Shown here in pieces: positions 21,454 through 33,455 of a stretch of DNA of 64,000 bases. Each line of letters begins with the position of its first letter. Positions within the stretch are counted from its first letter, which is position 1. Source of the DNA: Brachypodium distachyon (Eukaryota; Streptophyta; Magnoliopsida; Poales; Poaceae); NCBI RefSeq assembly GCF_000005505.3, contig NC_016133.3, forward strand, positions 54,153,237 to 54,217,236, read 5' to 3'. Both the position numbers and the translations under genes were made by a program. The notes under the pieces are model-generated. The model worked only from the letters and a program-made list of their open reading frames with translations. It searched no databases and had not been told where the DNA came from.

Positions 21454-24400
21454 ATGGGGTTCCTCAGCCTTGTGGGCAACTCGTTTGGATGCTCGGCTTC
21501 CGGTGAGCGCCTCGTCTCAGCTGCCCGGGATGGCGACCTGCAGGAGGCTCGTGCGCTCCTCGAGTACAACCCTCGTCTAGCAAGGTACTCCACATTCGGC
21601 GGCCGCAACTCGCCGCTGCACTATGCCGCGGCACAGGGTCACCATGAGGTAATGCCATTCGCCTGCAGACTGGCTATAATATTGATATTTGTGTTGATTC
21701 GGCAACGGAACTGCACTCACCTTTGTCTGTTGCTGCCATGTTTAGATTGTTTCTCTGTTGCTTGAGTCCGGTGTCGAGATCAATCTCAGGAATTATGGGG
21801 GGCAGGTAAACCCATTTTGTGGTACATTTGCTTATTTTCAGCTTCAGCATTAGAGATGAAGTCGGTCAGTAAGTTGTCTCTTAAGTATGTACTTTTCTGA
21901 TTATGTGTAGACTGCTTTGATGCAAGCCTGCCAATATGGCCACTGGGAGGTTGTTCAAACACTGATGCTGTTCAATGCGAACGTGAGCATTTTACTTGCT
22001 GTTACTGTGAATTTCTTTTACTTCATCTATATGTGGTCCTGAGGCGGCGAAATGTCTTTCAGACCCACAGGACAGATTATCTGAATGGCGGAACTGCTCT
22101 CCATTTTGCTGCACTGCATGGTCATGCCCAATGCCTTCGTCTTGTGCTTGCAGATTATGTACCAAGCATACCAAACTTCTTAAACCTGATGAATGATAGA
22201 TCATCCGAAGAAGTTACAGATGCTGTTTTTGATGATGAGTATGTCAGGTCCTTGCTTGTTTCTCCTTATTTGTTCTTATAAGCGAATCATGTAGTGATAT
22301 ATCTGTCTTAGCAGTGATTTGGTCAAGATGGTAAACTGGAAGGCAGATGGAGGCCTAACTCCACTTCATATGGCAGCGTTAAATGGCCATGTGGAGTGTG
22401 TACAATTGTTACTGGACCTTGGAGCATGTGTTTCTGAGGTCACAATTGAAGATGGAACAACTATGGACTTGATAGGTATCTTGCGAAAAAAAAACTTCTC
22501 TGATACTTTTAAGGTCAATTAGGATTTTCCTTTATGTAGTTTTTATTTGTGAACTTCACTGTTGCTGGTAGCAGACTCCTGTTCTAAGTGCTTAACATGA
22601 TTGGTGCTGGAACATTCCATATAGTTTGCAAATTAACTCACGGTTCTTTGTCTTAAAATGTTTCGGTATTATCTTGCTTAAGTACTTTAATAGAACATAC
22701 ATTCAGGGTGTGCTGCGAGAGATGAAACATCCTTTCGGCCACTTGGAATGTATAACCAATCTGTTTCTTTATTACCCTGTCTTATACCTTTGTGCTTTGA
22801 TGCCCTTATGATAGTTGTCTTATAAGTTGATTTGCTTCCATCTGACAGGATCAGGTAGCACCCCACTTCATTATGCTGCTTGTGGTGGAAATGCTGTCTG
22901 CTGTCAAGTATGTTCTGCTAGCTTGAACGCATTTTTTATCATTTAAATGTTTGGCTGATTTGCTTGAAATCGGCTAACCAAACACCGTACAATGCAGCTT
23001 CTTATTGCTAGAGGAGCCAACCTTGCTGCGCAAAATGCTAGCGGGTATGATTTTGAATTTCTGATACATATGAACAGTCATTGCTGTTTTCATCATTTTG
23101 ATTTGGTTAAACCATATTGTTCATTTGCCTCATGCAGCTTGACCCCATTAATGGTAGCTCATTCATGGCATAGAAACTCTCTCGAGGAAATTCTAAGCAA
23201 TGAACCAGAGGGTCGACTACACACTCTTCCTTCTCCCTATCTGTGCCTCCCACTTATGAGTATCATGAGCATTGCCAGGTCAGTGTACTAAATATTGCAA
23301 AGTTGAATTTTTTTGCTTGACATAGGCTGTGTGCATCTTCGGATGCAGAAGTGGCAGAGATCATGTCCATTATCTAAAACAAAATGTTTGCTGCTAAATA
23401 GGTTAAATTCCTTTTTTCTGATTCATTAAATGAGCATCTTTTCTTGCAGATTGCCATTTCATGTTTTTCATGTGCATATTATTGACTTAACCAAATTATT
23501 GGTCTCCTGTAATATTATTAGACTGATATTTTGTAGAAGAGTGTGGCCTCCATTTTTTTTTATCAGACTGTTATACTGAACTATTGTCCATGCTTGTATT
23601 GCTAAAGGCTGATAGTTGGTGGCAATTCTGTAGGGAGTGTGGCTGGAGGTATCGGAACCAGTCACCTGTCTGTATTGACCCATGTGCTGTCTGCTTAGAA
23701 GGGAGGTGCTCTGTTGCTGCAGAAGGTACACATATACATTTTATTTACATGGTATTCTAGTTTAAGCAAATTAATTTTTTATTGGAAAAGTTGCATCTTT
23801 TGCTGAAGGACATTAAAACAGTACTTGTATGAGAGTCATATGGTTCATCAATTAGCTCACGCTTTATGTTCTGGTTCATAATCAGTTGGTAACTCAACAT
23901 CAGCAGAGTACAAAAGTAAGCAAGTTGTCTTGCTTTCTGTTAACTGCTGGTCGTACTGCTAAGCAAACAACTAAACTAACCAATATCTGCAAATTTGTGT
24001 ACTGAACCTTTTCACCTATGTAGGATGCAAACATGAATTCTGCACAAGATGTGCTCTATACCTTTGCTCAACCAGCTACACATCAGTGAACCCCGCAGGC
24101 GCCATACCGTGCCCTCTCTGCAGACATCCTATCATCGCTTTCGCCGCGCTTCCCGGCACAAGCCCAATAAGAGAGCTTCCAAGAAACAGCCTCTCGTTAT
24201 CATTGTGCACGACATGCCCCGCAGTGAACTCCGATTCTTCTGCGGCCTCAGTACCCAGCCATCTGTATCGGACGGAGTTCCATTGTGCACGTATGCCACC
24301 TATGGGCTCATCATCCTTCCGCTCCCTGAGCTGCCAGAGACTGAATCCATCATTCTGTATGGGTACCATGGATACAAATCCCTGCCTCATAAGATGCTCA

Positions 24401-24499
24401 AGGTTCGGATCCATCCTGAGCCGATCAGCGTCCCATGGGGAGACCAACAGGAGGCCATGGCCTCTGACATTTAGCCCCATTGTTGCTACTACTAGCTAA
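21454..24499 (+). CDS. Ankyrin-repeat RING E3 ubiquitin ligase, XBAT32/XBOS type
   Basis: Ten exons, 21454-21648, 21746-21805, 21911-21982, 22063-22238, 22315-22475, 22849-22907, 22998-23044, 23138-23278, 23634-23725 and 24024-24499, join in frame with GT-AG junctions to 492 residues. The start gives [28 protein letters not shown], the family signature. Ankyrin repeats fill about 15-285, with repeat cores [54 protein letters not shown] and [19 protein letters not shown] finger runs from Cys321 (CAVCLE) through CKHEFCTRC to CPLC (about 366). The tail is Ser-rich. Arabidopsis XBAT32 promotes degradation of ACC synthases and affects lateral roots; a similar role here is inference. Gly2 makes N-myristoylation possible. 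ORFs across 24049-24499 in other frames are shadows of the last exon. Confidence 0.95.
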
Positions 24500-27120
24500 T
24501 GGAAAACCACATTTTCCTCATTTTTGCGCCCTTTTCAGATGGTGGTCTGTTTTGCCTATCCTTTGGGTTGCCTGTTTTAATTTATTTATTTTGTGCGATC
24601 TTGCCTGCCTCAACCCCCTGTTGATATCAGCAGCAGCATGCAACTACTCCTACATCGGTTTGCCTTGTAAATAACCTTGTGTTGTACTTTTGCTGTGCAT
24701 TTTTTGGGTATGAGAGTCACTACATTTTTAATGCATCGCCGGAGCAAACGCTTTTGTTTGAACCGGTAGTAGTTGAATACTACTGCCGTGAGTGGCAGGC
24801 ACAAAGGGCTCTCAGTTGGCCGTTGGTACAGCCGTGCATGTTCTCTGTGTTCCGCTTTTGGTGGTTCCGATAACTGTCCATGTGCTGCTCTTCACGTAGT
24901 ACTCCTAATTGCTTATTACTATTATCATTGCTAACTTTTCTGTCATCAACGAGTTCATTGGAGATACTCCAGAGGAGATCCTCCCCTTAAATAAAAGAGT
25001 AAATAATCGTAGTAGTACTACCAAGACAGCTCTGCCAAATGCCACTGTCAGATGAACTGGCCGTAATGCTATGATCCTTAAAAAGATGTGGATGCCTCAG
25101 GCCTAGGTTCTTTGCAAGAGTGACAACTTGTGTTGGCACTTTTGGGGACTCGAACACCACGTCGGTCGGGCGATCTGTGGCCGCTGAACGCATGGGCTCG
25201 AAGCGGCCGCCGGACCTGGTTACCTGGGCGAAGAAAACGTGGGCCTCGTGCTCAGGGCGAGCCGAGCGAGCGGCGAACAGCGGTCCACTCCCATTCATTT
25301 CTCCGGCCGACACCGAGCAGCGTGGGCTTTGGGGCCCCGGGCCTTTCCTGGGCTCGTTGGCGACAGCTGAGCAGCGCGCAGCCCAGGCTTCCGGAAAGGC
25401 CCGTACCGTCCGTCCCGGGCACAGGGACACGCAACGTGCACTATACAAGCAAAGCCGCTGCTGGGCTTCCGGCGTGGCCTCGTCTTGTTGTCCCTTGGTT
25501 CCCTTACACCAGGGCCCAGGCCCAAGCAGCTGCTCAGCTCCATCTGCATGGAAGAGAACCTATATTCAGCCAAGCTAGCACGCTCTCTCCCTCTCGGCGC
25601 TGTCTGTCAGCCGGTGCCGGTGAGTGAGAGTTGGCACCTCGTACGTTGGGACGTCGGCGCCTGCGTGCAAGTTGATTTCCAGATCGCGTCCGCCGCAATC
25701 AGCTATGAGCCCAAGGAGGCACAAGCGCCGTACGAACTGCCGCCTATCTATCCGTGCAGGACAAAACACGCCACATGCATGCATGCATGCATGCCGCGCA
25801 CATGCGCTGCACCAATTAAGCAGAAGTTTCCGAGCGGTGGCACATCGGCCGCGTGCACGTGTGTGCTGCTCCGGAAAAGCAATTGGTCGCCTTATATATG
25901 TGTACGGGTACTACGCTTTTGCTTTTCGGCAGACCAGCTAGCTCGCTTTTCTCAGTTACTACTCACTAGCAGATGGTAGGGGTGAGTTTGCGGCTAGCTA
26001 GTGCCTCAGCGAATAGTATTATCTCTGCTTGATCGACATCCATGGCTCATCTGGTTCGGTGTGTGGAAGTTTCTTAACGCGAAAGGCAGATGAGGTGATC
26101 AGAAAAAGGATAAGTGAAAGTTAAATACTTTGAGAGTCACATGCAGCTTTTTCTAGAAATTTTCCATGTCGGATGTCGTGAGAAAAACGTGTCACGTGGA
26201 ACCCAAATCATTCAAATCAGAAAAAGGACAAGTATCCGATTTTTGCTCATTAAACAATCAAATGTATATGACTTTGAGTTCAGAGATGATTTTTAGACTT
26301 CTCTGGCAATCAAGAAAAGAAAAAATACTTTTGCCTATAAAAATATGTTAATGGATTAATTGTTGGTCAAAACCGCGTGCCTTCTGTGAAAAACTCGTCC
26401 GATCCATCTTTTCGTATGTACACGTGAACCACGTACGTACGTTGGAGTGTCTATATGGGCGCATATTGCCACCCTGCATGCATGTGAATAAAGTTTGTCC
26501 GTAGGATTCCCGACACCCCGGCCGGCCTACATTTTCTAGCGGCGCGCACCGTGCGTCGCCAATTAAGAGATCGACAGAGGTACCACTTGTTTATCTCCTG
26601 GTAATATTCGCATGCGTAATGTGTTTATATCGATTCAAATCAATAGCACACGCCTATCAAGTGAACGACCGCTCGCGGAAAGGTGGCCGCGATTAATCTT
26701 CTATCGGTATGGATTTGGAGAAATTTTCGAATATATTGTTTCCGATCTCCCTCTATCAGCTATTCCAGTGTGTTGTGACTTGCGATATTATGCGTGTGAG
26801 CGTGTCAGCGTGTGGTGGCGCGTTTACACGTCTCTATTGAACTGGGGAAAATCAGGCCCACGCACGTACGTACAATACTGAAACTCGCACGTATATCTAT
26901 GTGTTGTCACGCACCATTCGTGTGGTGTCAACTTGCAGGTGCACGCACGCAACGCGTCGCTACTACGGAGTAGCTAGCAAGCTGCTGGAGTACGTCCGTA
27001 TACATGCGCCGAATGTGGACGTGGGCCTTCATCCCATCCCATGTGGCCATGTGCATGCATGTGCACTGTCTCCTCCCTTTCCCTTTCTCTCCAACTCACA
27101 CACACTACTCCTTCTCCAAC
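24500..27120. other. Intergenic spacer between XBAT and IBH1-like genes
   Basis: The first 500 bp are the XBAT 3' region. Around 25140-25560 the DNA is GC-rich with several GGCCC/GGGCC motifs, often found in grass promoters, but no following ORF has recognisable features. An ATGC microsatellite lies at about 25774-25797. GATCAGAAAAAGGA[TC]AAGT-like sequence occurs twice (about 26097 and 26215). I support no gene here. Confidence 0.55.
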
Positions 27121-27127
27121 AACAGCG

Positions 27128-27135
27128 TATATAAA
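27128..27135 (+). promoter_or_regulatory. TATA box of the IBH1-like gene
   Basis: TATATAAA lies about 220 bp upstream of the start codon. The expected leader contains one short upstream ORF (27217-27267, 16 codons and a stop) that ends 86 nt before the main ATG. Confidence 0.65.
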
Positions 27136-27353
27136 CACGTACACGGCATACGGGCATAGGAGTGTACAAACACACACAAGGCTAGCTTGTTTGTACGAAT
27201 CGACATTGCCAATATAATGCGCATACGCATGCAGCAAGCAGCGGCCCAGTTCATGCCAAGTTCGTGATCGATAAGATTTGAATTTTTGTTTTCGTCCCGA
27301 TCCGTCCGGCCCGTTACAATCGATCGCCATTCGCCGGTCATTTATAGCTAGGC

Positions 27354-27893
27354 ATGCAAGGCTCCATGGAGTTCAAGCAGGCGTTGCTGGAGAAGCTGCT
27401 GCTGGGGCTCCGGGAGCGCGGCGTGGCGTCGGGCGAGATGGGATTCCACGAGCGGAAGAGCGGCATCAAGCGTGCCGCCGACACCGCCCTCGCCTCCGCC
27501 AGGGGCGCCGCGCCGCGCTGGAGCCGGGCCCTGCAGCGTGCTGCCGCGGCAGCGTCAACGACGACGACGGCAGATCGGCTCGCGCAGACGACCACTCGGG
27601 GCGCCGGCCGCAGGTGTTCCACGACGTCGTCGCTCGCATTGTCGAGCAAGAAGATGACTATCTTCAAGAGGCGGAGGCCGAGGAAGGCCGGCGGCGCGGC
27701 GAAGGCGTGCAGCCTGGCGAGGGCCATGGCGAGGAAGAGGGCTGGAGTGTTGAGGGGGATCGTGCCAGGAGGTAAGGGGATGGACGATGAGCGCACGTTG
27801 CTGCGGGAAACGCTAGACTATGCCGTGTGTCTCAGAGCTCAGGTCGATGTAATGCAGCTTCTCGTCAGGGCTCTTCAAGCTCACAAACCCTAG
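27354..27893 (+). CDS. Atypical (non-DNA-binding) bHLH protein, IBH1-like
   Basis: Intronless ORF of 179 residues; an in-frame ATG at 27366 would remove four residues. The N-terminal part (MEFKQALLEKLLLGLRERG, then RKSGIKRAADTALASARG and RWSRAL) and the C-terminal HLH (ARKRAGVLRGIVPGGKGMDDERTLLRETLDYAVCLRAQVDVMQLLV) match the plan of IBH1/IBH1-like proteins. These keep a helix-loop-helix but lack a DNA-contacting basic region. Family members dimerise with growth-promoting bHLH factors and block them, restraining brassinosteroid/gibberellin-driven cell elongation; partners here are inferred only. The central linker is low-complexity and rich in Ala, Thr, Ser and Arg. Very GC-rich, hence the opposite-strand ORF 27338-27796, which I treat as a shadow. 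Confidence 0.88.
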   Translation: MQGSMEFKQALLEKLLLGLRERGVASGEMGFHERKSGIKRAADTALASARGAAPRWSRALQRAAAAASTTTTADRLAQTTTRGAGRRCSTTSSLALSSKKMTIFKRRRPRKAGGAAKACSLARAMARKRAGVLRGIVPGGKGMDDERTLLRETLDYAVCLRAQVDVMQLLVRALQAHKP

Positions 27894-29370
27894 AGAGGCT
27901 AGGAGTAAGCAAATCCACCGATGACCGATCTTATTTCTCTTCTCTCTTGCCGCCTACTGTTTTGTACGTAGTACTATTTGTTCCACATTTTCATTTCTCC
28001 TCATTTCTGGTTCATTAGCACTGATCTGAGATCATCATAAAGGCCTTAATTAGGATCATTGATATATTTGTACTTTAGGTGCGATATTGTGTAAATACGT
28101 TTCCCTTTTTATACTAGCAAAAGGCGGTCTGCACCCACGAGTCATGTGATACTCTGCGTGTGTGTTCAAAAATACATGTCGTATTTTTTTTCGATGTGCA
28201 TGATCTTCAACTCCTAATTTTCACCACTATTTTTTAGTACTCCCATATTACTTGCTACTGATTTAGTACAGAGTATATGAACCGGAGGGAATACATTAAT
28301 GTATAAGAAATATATGAGAATTAATATGGTTCTGTGGGAACAATTTGTACAATAAATTTAATGACGTACAGCAGCAGTTTTACCTAACCAAAACAAAAAA
28401 TGTTTATACATACAACCACTCAGAGTTAGAGAAATTGGACGTACTGTACACATTTGTACAATGTTATCTACTTTATGCAACACAAGTAATATGATGACAC
28501 TACTTTTCCAATTGTCGTTCACTACTATAGTCTACTGCTAAATTTTTAACCAAACGGCATATAGCTAATTGCTTTTTACGTCGTCGAAAACAGTGGTTGC
28601 ACGTGCACGTAGGTTCAGGTTTGACCTGGAAATATTTTATTAAAAAATAATCTAAAGACAGAAATAATCTCTTTTATATTCTGTCAGGTATTTAGTTCTG
28701 TTTTGTGATGGAATATCCAAGAGGAACAAAGAGCTAAAAAAAAGCTAGCTGTTGTGCCGTCCACATGTACACACAATTAAAACAGCAAGTGACATGCATC
28801 ACTCTCACAACTTCTCCGAAGGAAGTGGACCTTTACGCAAACCATGAGAATTTGCAAGGACTCTGATTCTGAAAATTGTAAACTATAATTGCACAAGGTT
28901 TCACTGTTCAGCTCACATGTTAATTACTCACTACTCCCTCCGATCCTAAATCGTTGTCAAAATATTACATGTATCTAGACGCCGTTTTAGAATAGATACA
29001 TCCATATTTAATCAAATTTGAGACAAGAACTTAGAATCGGAGGGAGTACTTATCATCGTGCCCATTTTTTTTTGGCTTGTCACCGGTTGATGATATTATA
29101 TCAAATGCATGTGAGGATTGCCTACATGATTATCAATGTTCACCATCCGTTGCGTGATAACTAAAAGCTAATGTAATAAAACGAGCTCCACTGATTATCT
29201 TGTTTGGTATTGTAAGGTTAGGCACATTCACGGTCACATACTCACATGGAGTGCACAGCTTGATCGACTTGTGCTTAGCAATCAATCGTACAGGCGAAAT
29301 AAAAACGTAGAGAACGGTTTTGCTCTGCTCACTGATCAGAAGAGATCGTGCTAGATTATCTTAGCCAGGT
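27894..29370. other. Intergenic AT-rich spacer
   Basis: AT-rich sequence without coding signal. It contains one Stowaway MITE (28934-29046), annotated separately. Confidence 0.6.
28934..29046. mobile_element. Stowaway MITE, 113 bp, with TA target duplication
   Basis: CTCCCTCCGATCCTAAATCG at the left and CTTAGAATCGGAGGGAG at the right are inverted termini. Both flanks are TA (28932-28933 and 29047-29048). The interior (AATATTACATGTATCTAGACG) resembles the elements at 36932-37043 and 47077-47189, which have almost the same length, so these form one subfamily. Confidence 0.92.
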
Positions 29371-29377
29371 CAACTTT

Positions 29378-31140
29378 TGTTGGTGGCATATATCCAAATA
29401 AAATGCACATATATGTCCCCGGGCGGGCCGCGCCAGGCCCATATATATGTTGACTCACCGCCCGTGACCGTACGTGGCTACGACGGACGGGCGCACACCG
29501 ATGCTTTGATGACGGCTACGACGATGCCGAGCTAGCCAGTCGGTTGCGAACCTCAAATTGCCATTTGTTTTGTCGACGAAGCGCCGAGCCCTGTTTTGAA
29601 GAAGGAAGAACAAGACGAATAAGGGAAGAAGAAAAGATCAGGAATCGCATTCCAAGGCCCAAGCCCATCCATACGCGCTCTACGTCTTGGGCCCGTTGTG
29701 GCAGCCGAGCAGGTTCCGGTCTCGTCACGCTGGCTTCAAGCCGCACCTTTGGCGGGCGTATAGGTGCTGCTGCTAACAGAATCACTGCAACCTTTCGACC
29801 CACGTAAGATGCCGCAAAGGGCCGATCTTCTGTCGTTTTCACTCGCTGTCAGCCGGATATATGCCTGTCTGTGCATGCTTGCGCGTGAAGCTGAAACCAA
29901 ACGGTTCGAGAAGGCAAAAAGGAAGCAGCTAGAGGTTATTATAACTGACGAAGCTACCAGTAAAAGAAACACCGAGGAATGAAAAGAAGGCACCGATCCT
30001 GTCAACATGTCACTGTTGCCGTGGAGTTTTTTGTGATGCCGGGCGTGTCGTCCGCAGAATGGCTCGCTTGTTAAGGTCCGGTGCCGTACGTATCAGCCCC
30101 TTCGTCGTGTGCAACTTAGATAAGATTCAATTGTTGGTGGTGGCGTATCAAAATTCAAAATCATGCATACATGTGTGCCCGGGCGGCCGGGCCCCTATGT
30201 CGACTGAGCACGACCCCTTAGTTGCGTGGATAGGATAGGATACGATGGATCCTTCGTAACAGTACCGAGTATATGTTGACAAGGACGAGGAAGAGAAGGT
30301 CCATCGCAGACAGAGGAGAGGAAGAGAAGAGTCAGCAAGCAACGACGACTCATCAAAACTGCTTCCGTGTCGTGTCCCTCTGTGAAAACTGCTTCGCGTC
30401 TACTCGAGACACGGCAGACAGGCTTTGCTCTTCAAAAGCCCAACCATATGGCGCTCCCGCTCTTGGGCTGGTTCCGGCACACACAGTCAGATGTCCGGCT
30501 ACAGTTTTCGGCCGTGCACTCTGGCTTCAAAAAGCACCCGGTCGTCGGCATCAGCATCGCACGGGCGCGCACGACCACGTGCTAGAGGCAGGCAAGTGTC
30601 GCGCCGGAAGTCTTTGTAATAAAAAATCACCAATAAAGCGTCGTGCCGGCGACAGCGATATTTTTTTGGTGATAGAGATTGACAGCGACTAATTTATTTA
30701 TAAACTGCTACTCTAATTTCTTTCTTGAATTTCCTCGTCACCGTACTCTCCCGCCCGACGACGGGTCAAAGCGTACGCCGCTCGGGAAGGGGAATCAATC
30801 CATTTTTCTTCTCGGCGGACCTGATCGTCGATAGAGCATCAGCATGCAGGAGCAGCGGAAGAACCACTGCAACCTTTCGACGCACGTAACATGCTGCAAC
30901 CCGCTCGGATCAGTCTCGGGCGGTCACTCTCATCCACTCGCCATCAACCAGATGCTGCCTGCCTGCCTGCAATGCTTGCGCGCGCGTGAAGCTCAGACCA
31001 AAGGTTTCGAGAAGACGAAGGAAAGCTAGTAAGTAGAGGTAACTGACCGAGAAGCTACTAAAAGAAACACCGAGGAAGGTAAAAGAAGGCACGTACTGGT
31101 CCTGTCATGTCACTGTTAATAGATCATAGATGGAGCCTTT
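29378..31140. repeat. Diverged tandem duplication, two units of about 0.7-1.0 kb
   Basis: The same landmarks appear in the same order in 29378-30050 and 30127-31140: a GGTGGC..TAT block then CCCGGGCGG; CTTGGGC with GGTTCCGG/GGCAGCC and GGCTTCAA; ACTGCAACCTTTCGAC (29784 and 30866); GCTTGCGCG..GTGAAGCT followed by TTCGAGAAG; GTAAAAGAAACACCGAGGAA or CTAAAAGAAACACCGAGGAA; and CATGTCACTGTT. The offset grows from about 745 to 1082 bp, so the second unit has gained roughly 340 bp inside. Neither unit has an ORF I can recognise. Confidence 0.75.
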
Positions 31141-33140
31141 TCAGATACCTGCCGGACGTGTTTTGAGCCGTGACAAAGATTTGGGCGCGTGGAAAGTTGT
31201 TTTGTCGCATAAAACATGCATGGTCCTCTCGCTTAAGGCCCGGTTTCCGTACGGAATCGATAGTCCTTCGCGCGTACTGTGTCGCCGCTACTATAACGCT
31301 GTTGATTTTTCTGCTCGATTGGATACGTCCCTTCCTTCTTTCTCTTTATACACCCCGGCCGCTGGATACTGAAATCGCATTACAGTTGGTTAGTTATGGC
31401 TGTTGACGATCGGTGGATCGCATGCATGAGGAAATCAAAGGAGTTCGCTGATAGTGCTGCTGGTAGTGATGCAGTAAGCCGGTACATCTCATTTTTGTAC
31501 TCTTGCCTTCCGCTTTTCATCTACCGCCAACGTAGTACAGCTTTCCAGCGCGCTCTGGCTAGTTTGGCCGGCCACAGTGGTGGGCTTAATTTGGAGGGGT
31601 TTGATGGTCGAGGAGGCACCGTGAGTTAGCATCTTGGTTTCCTTAATTAGACGCCCCAGAACAACTTGAATTGGATAAACTCACTAGCTGTGCAAGGGCT
31701 ACAAGCTGTTACACTTCCTGTTCCTGCCCAGATTTTTCTGGACATTTGGCATTTTGATTTTTGGTAGACGTACATCCCAAAGAAAAAAAGCATGGGCCTA
31801 AACTTAGGATCACACTACAGGGCACGAAGCCAGATCCGGACGTGAATCTCCCTCTGACGGACTCACAGGTTGAGCAGAATAATCCTGGTGGTATCTGGAC
31901 ACTATACTCCCGAGCCGGAATAGCGACGACGGCGCCTAGGACAGATCAGATGCCAGGTTTTGACCGCCCCAAATCGGGAAGCCCGTGCACCGCATTTGTT
32001 TTCGTTTTATCGCCATACACCTCGCTTTGGCGTACGTTGATCAGGTTAAGCAACGGCCAACGGGGTTAATAAAAGGGCTCACGCGCCGGCAAGTCGCTGC
32101 CGCACATGGGCAGTAGGGCACGGGCAGCTGTGCGGCGCAGGGGCAGCAGATGCAACGAATGGCAAGCCAGCTAGCTGCTACTGTTGAGACGGGAGGGACG
32201 ACACTGGAGCGATCGGATTTTAATCGGATCCTTTGTTTGGATGCGATCGGATTATACATTTGCGCAGGCAGACGCGGCGCCGTGGGCGAATTTGCCGGAG
32301 GACCGAGGAAGGGATGATGGCACGGCAGGGGCGGCGTTTCATTCCATTTGCGTCGTTCAGAGAGGGCGAGTCTGAACCGAACAAGGAACTACTAGGATAG
32401 GAAGATGGGGAACGGAACGAGGAAGGGATCGCGGTAATCTGCGTAGACTGTGGGCTTCGTCTAATAATTACTACCTTTTCCCGTAGACCGGCCGGCCGGT
32501 GTTCACGGCCCGTAGAAAAAGCTAGAGACGTTGGTTTACGAAAACAACGGTTAGTTCCAGAACAAGAAAACCGCGTATCCCTCCTTGTCAGTGACACGGC
32601 CGGCCAAACGAAAACCTGTTCTTTTCTTTATCTGTTTGTTGCTTCGGATTCATAGAAATCTCCCTACCATAAATTCGCCATTTCGGGAGATCTTCATGGC
32701 CTCGGAGCCGTGCGTGACACACCACGCGGCCACGTCCTATCCCCAAATCCTTCACGCGTCAGATTCATTCATCACTCACCCAACGAGGCAGTGCCACTCC
32801 CCAGCCATCCAGCATTCCAGCCAGCAATCGCATTCACATCCTGAGCTCTGAACGACGCGCAAAAACAACCGCGACGCGCAGCAGCAGCAGTAAAAGTTTG
32901 TGAAACCAGCCGCGGGGACGGACGAATAAATAGCGCCAGCCAGCCCAAAACCGTGTACAGACGTACAGTCAATCGTCATCCACCCGTGATATCCCCCAAC
33001 ATCCCCCGCCGCGGCCGGCCGAGGAGCCCCAGAATAGGCGCCCCGTTCGCACTAACAAATCGCCTCCTCCGCGCCCAGCCATCGTCGTCACCGGCAGCCA
33101 TCCCGCGGCCGCGACGCCCTTCACCGGCTCCAGTCGCTTT
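31141..33140. other. Intergenic spacer before the epimerase gene
   Basis: No supported gene. The ORF at 31761-32069 has no known motif or splice context. From 32.5 kb the sequence grades into the GC-rich promoter region of the epimerase gene. Confidence 0.5.
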
Positions 33141-33147
33141 CTCTCCC

Positions 33148-33155
33148 TATTTATA
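33148..33155 (+). promoter_or_regulatory. Probable TATA box of the epimerase gene
   Basis: TATTTATA in the context CTCTCCCTATTTATACCCTG, about 300 bp before the start codon. The predicted leader (about 33180-33455) contains no upstream ATG that I can see. Confidence 0.6.
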
Positions 33156-33455
33156 CCCTGCCCCGTCTCGCTCTCCGCCTTCTTTTCCTTTAGGCAGGGA
33201 AGCGCGCATCTATCTTTGCCGGTCCCTTTCCTTTTCCCCGATAAAATCCCGAGAAATTCGACAGGGGAAAGGGAAGGAATACGTATCCGCGCAGCAGCGG
33301 CGATCCCATTCTTCGCCCTAGCAGGAGGCGCGAGGATTTTGATTGGTTGCGTCGTCCGGGAGCAAGAGGCGTGGGATTGATTCTTGGATTGGTCGGGCTC
33401 GCACGGCAGCTTCAGCACCACAAGCACCAGGACGGCGGCGGCCGCGGGCAAGAAG

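Noticed and set aside
24049..24480. 141-codon plus and 134-codon minus ORFs over the last XBAT exon
   Set aside because: The spliced XBAT frame through 24024-24499 contains the RING finger; these are alternative-frame readings.
25120..25627. ORFs of 152-165 codons in a GC-rich spacer patch
   Set aside because: Several frames are open together on both strands, a sign of base composition rather than coding; there are no motifs.
31761..32069. 102-codon plus-strand ORF
   Set aside because: No recognisable motif, no upstream promoter elements and no splice context.
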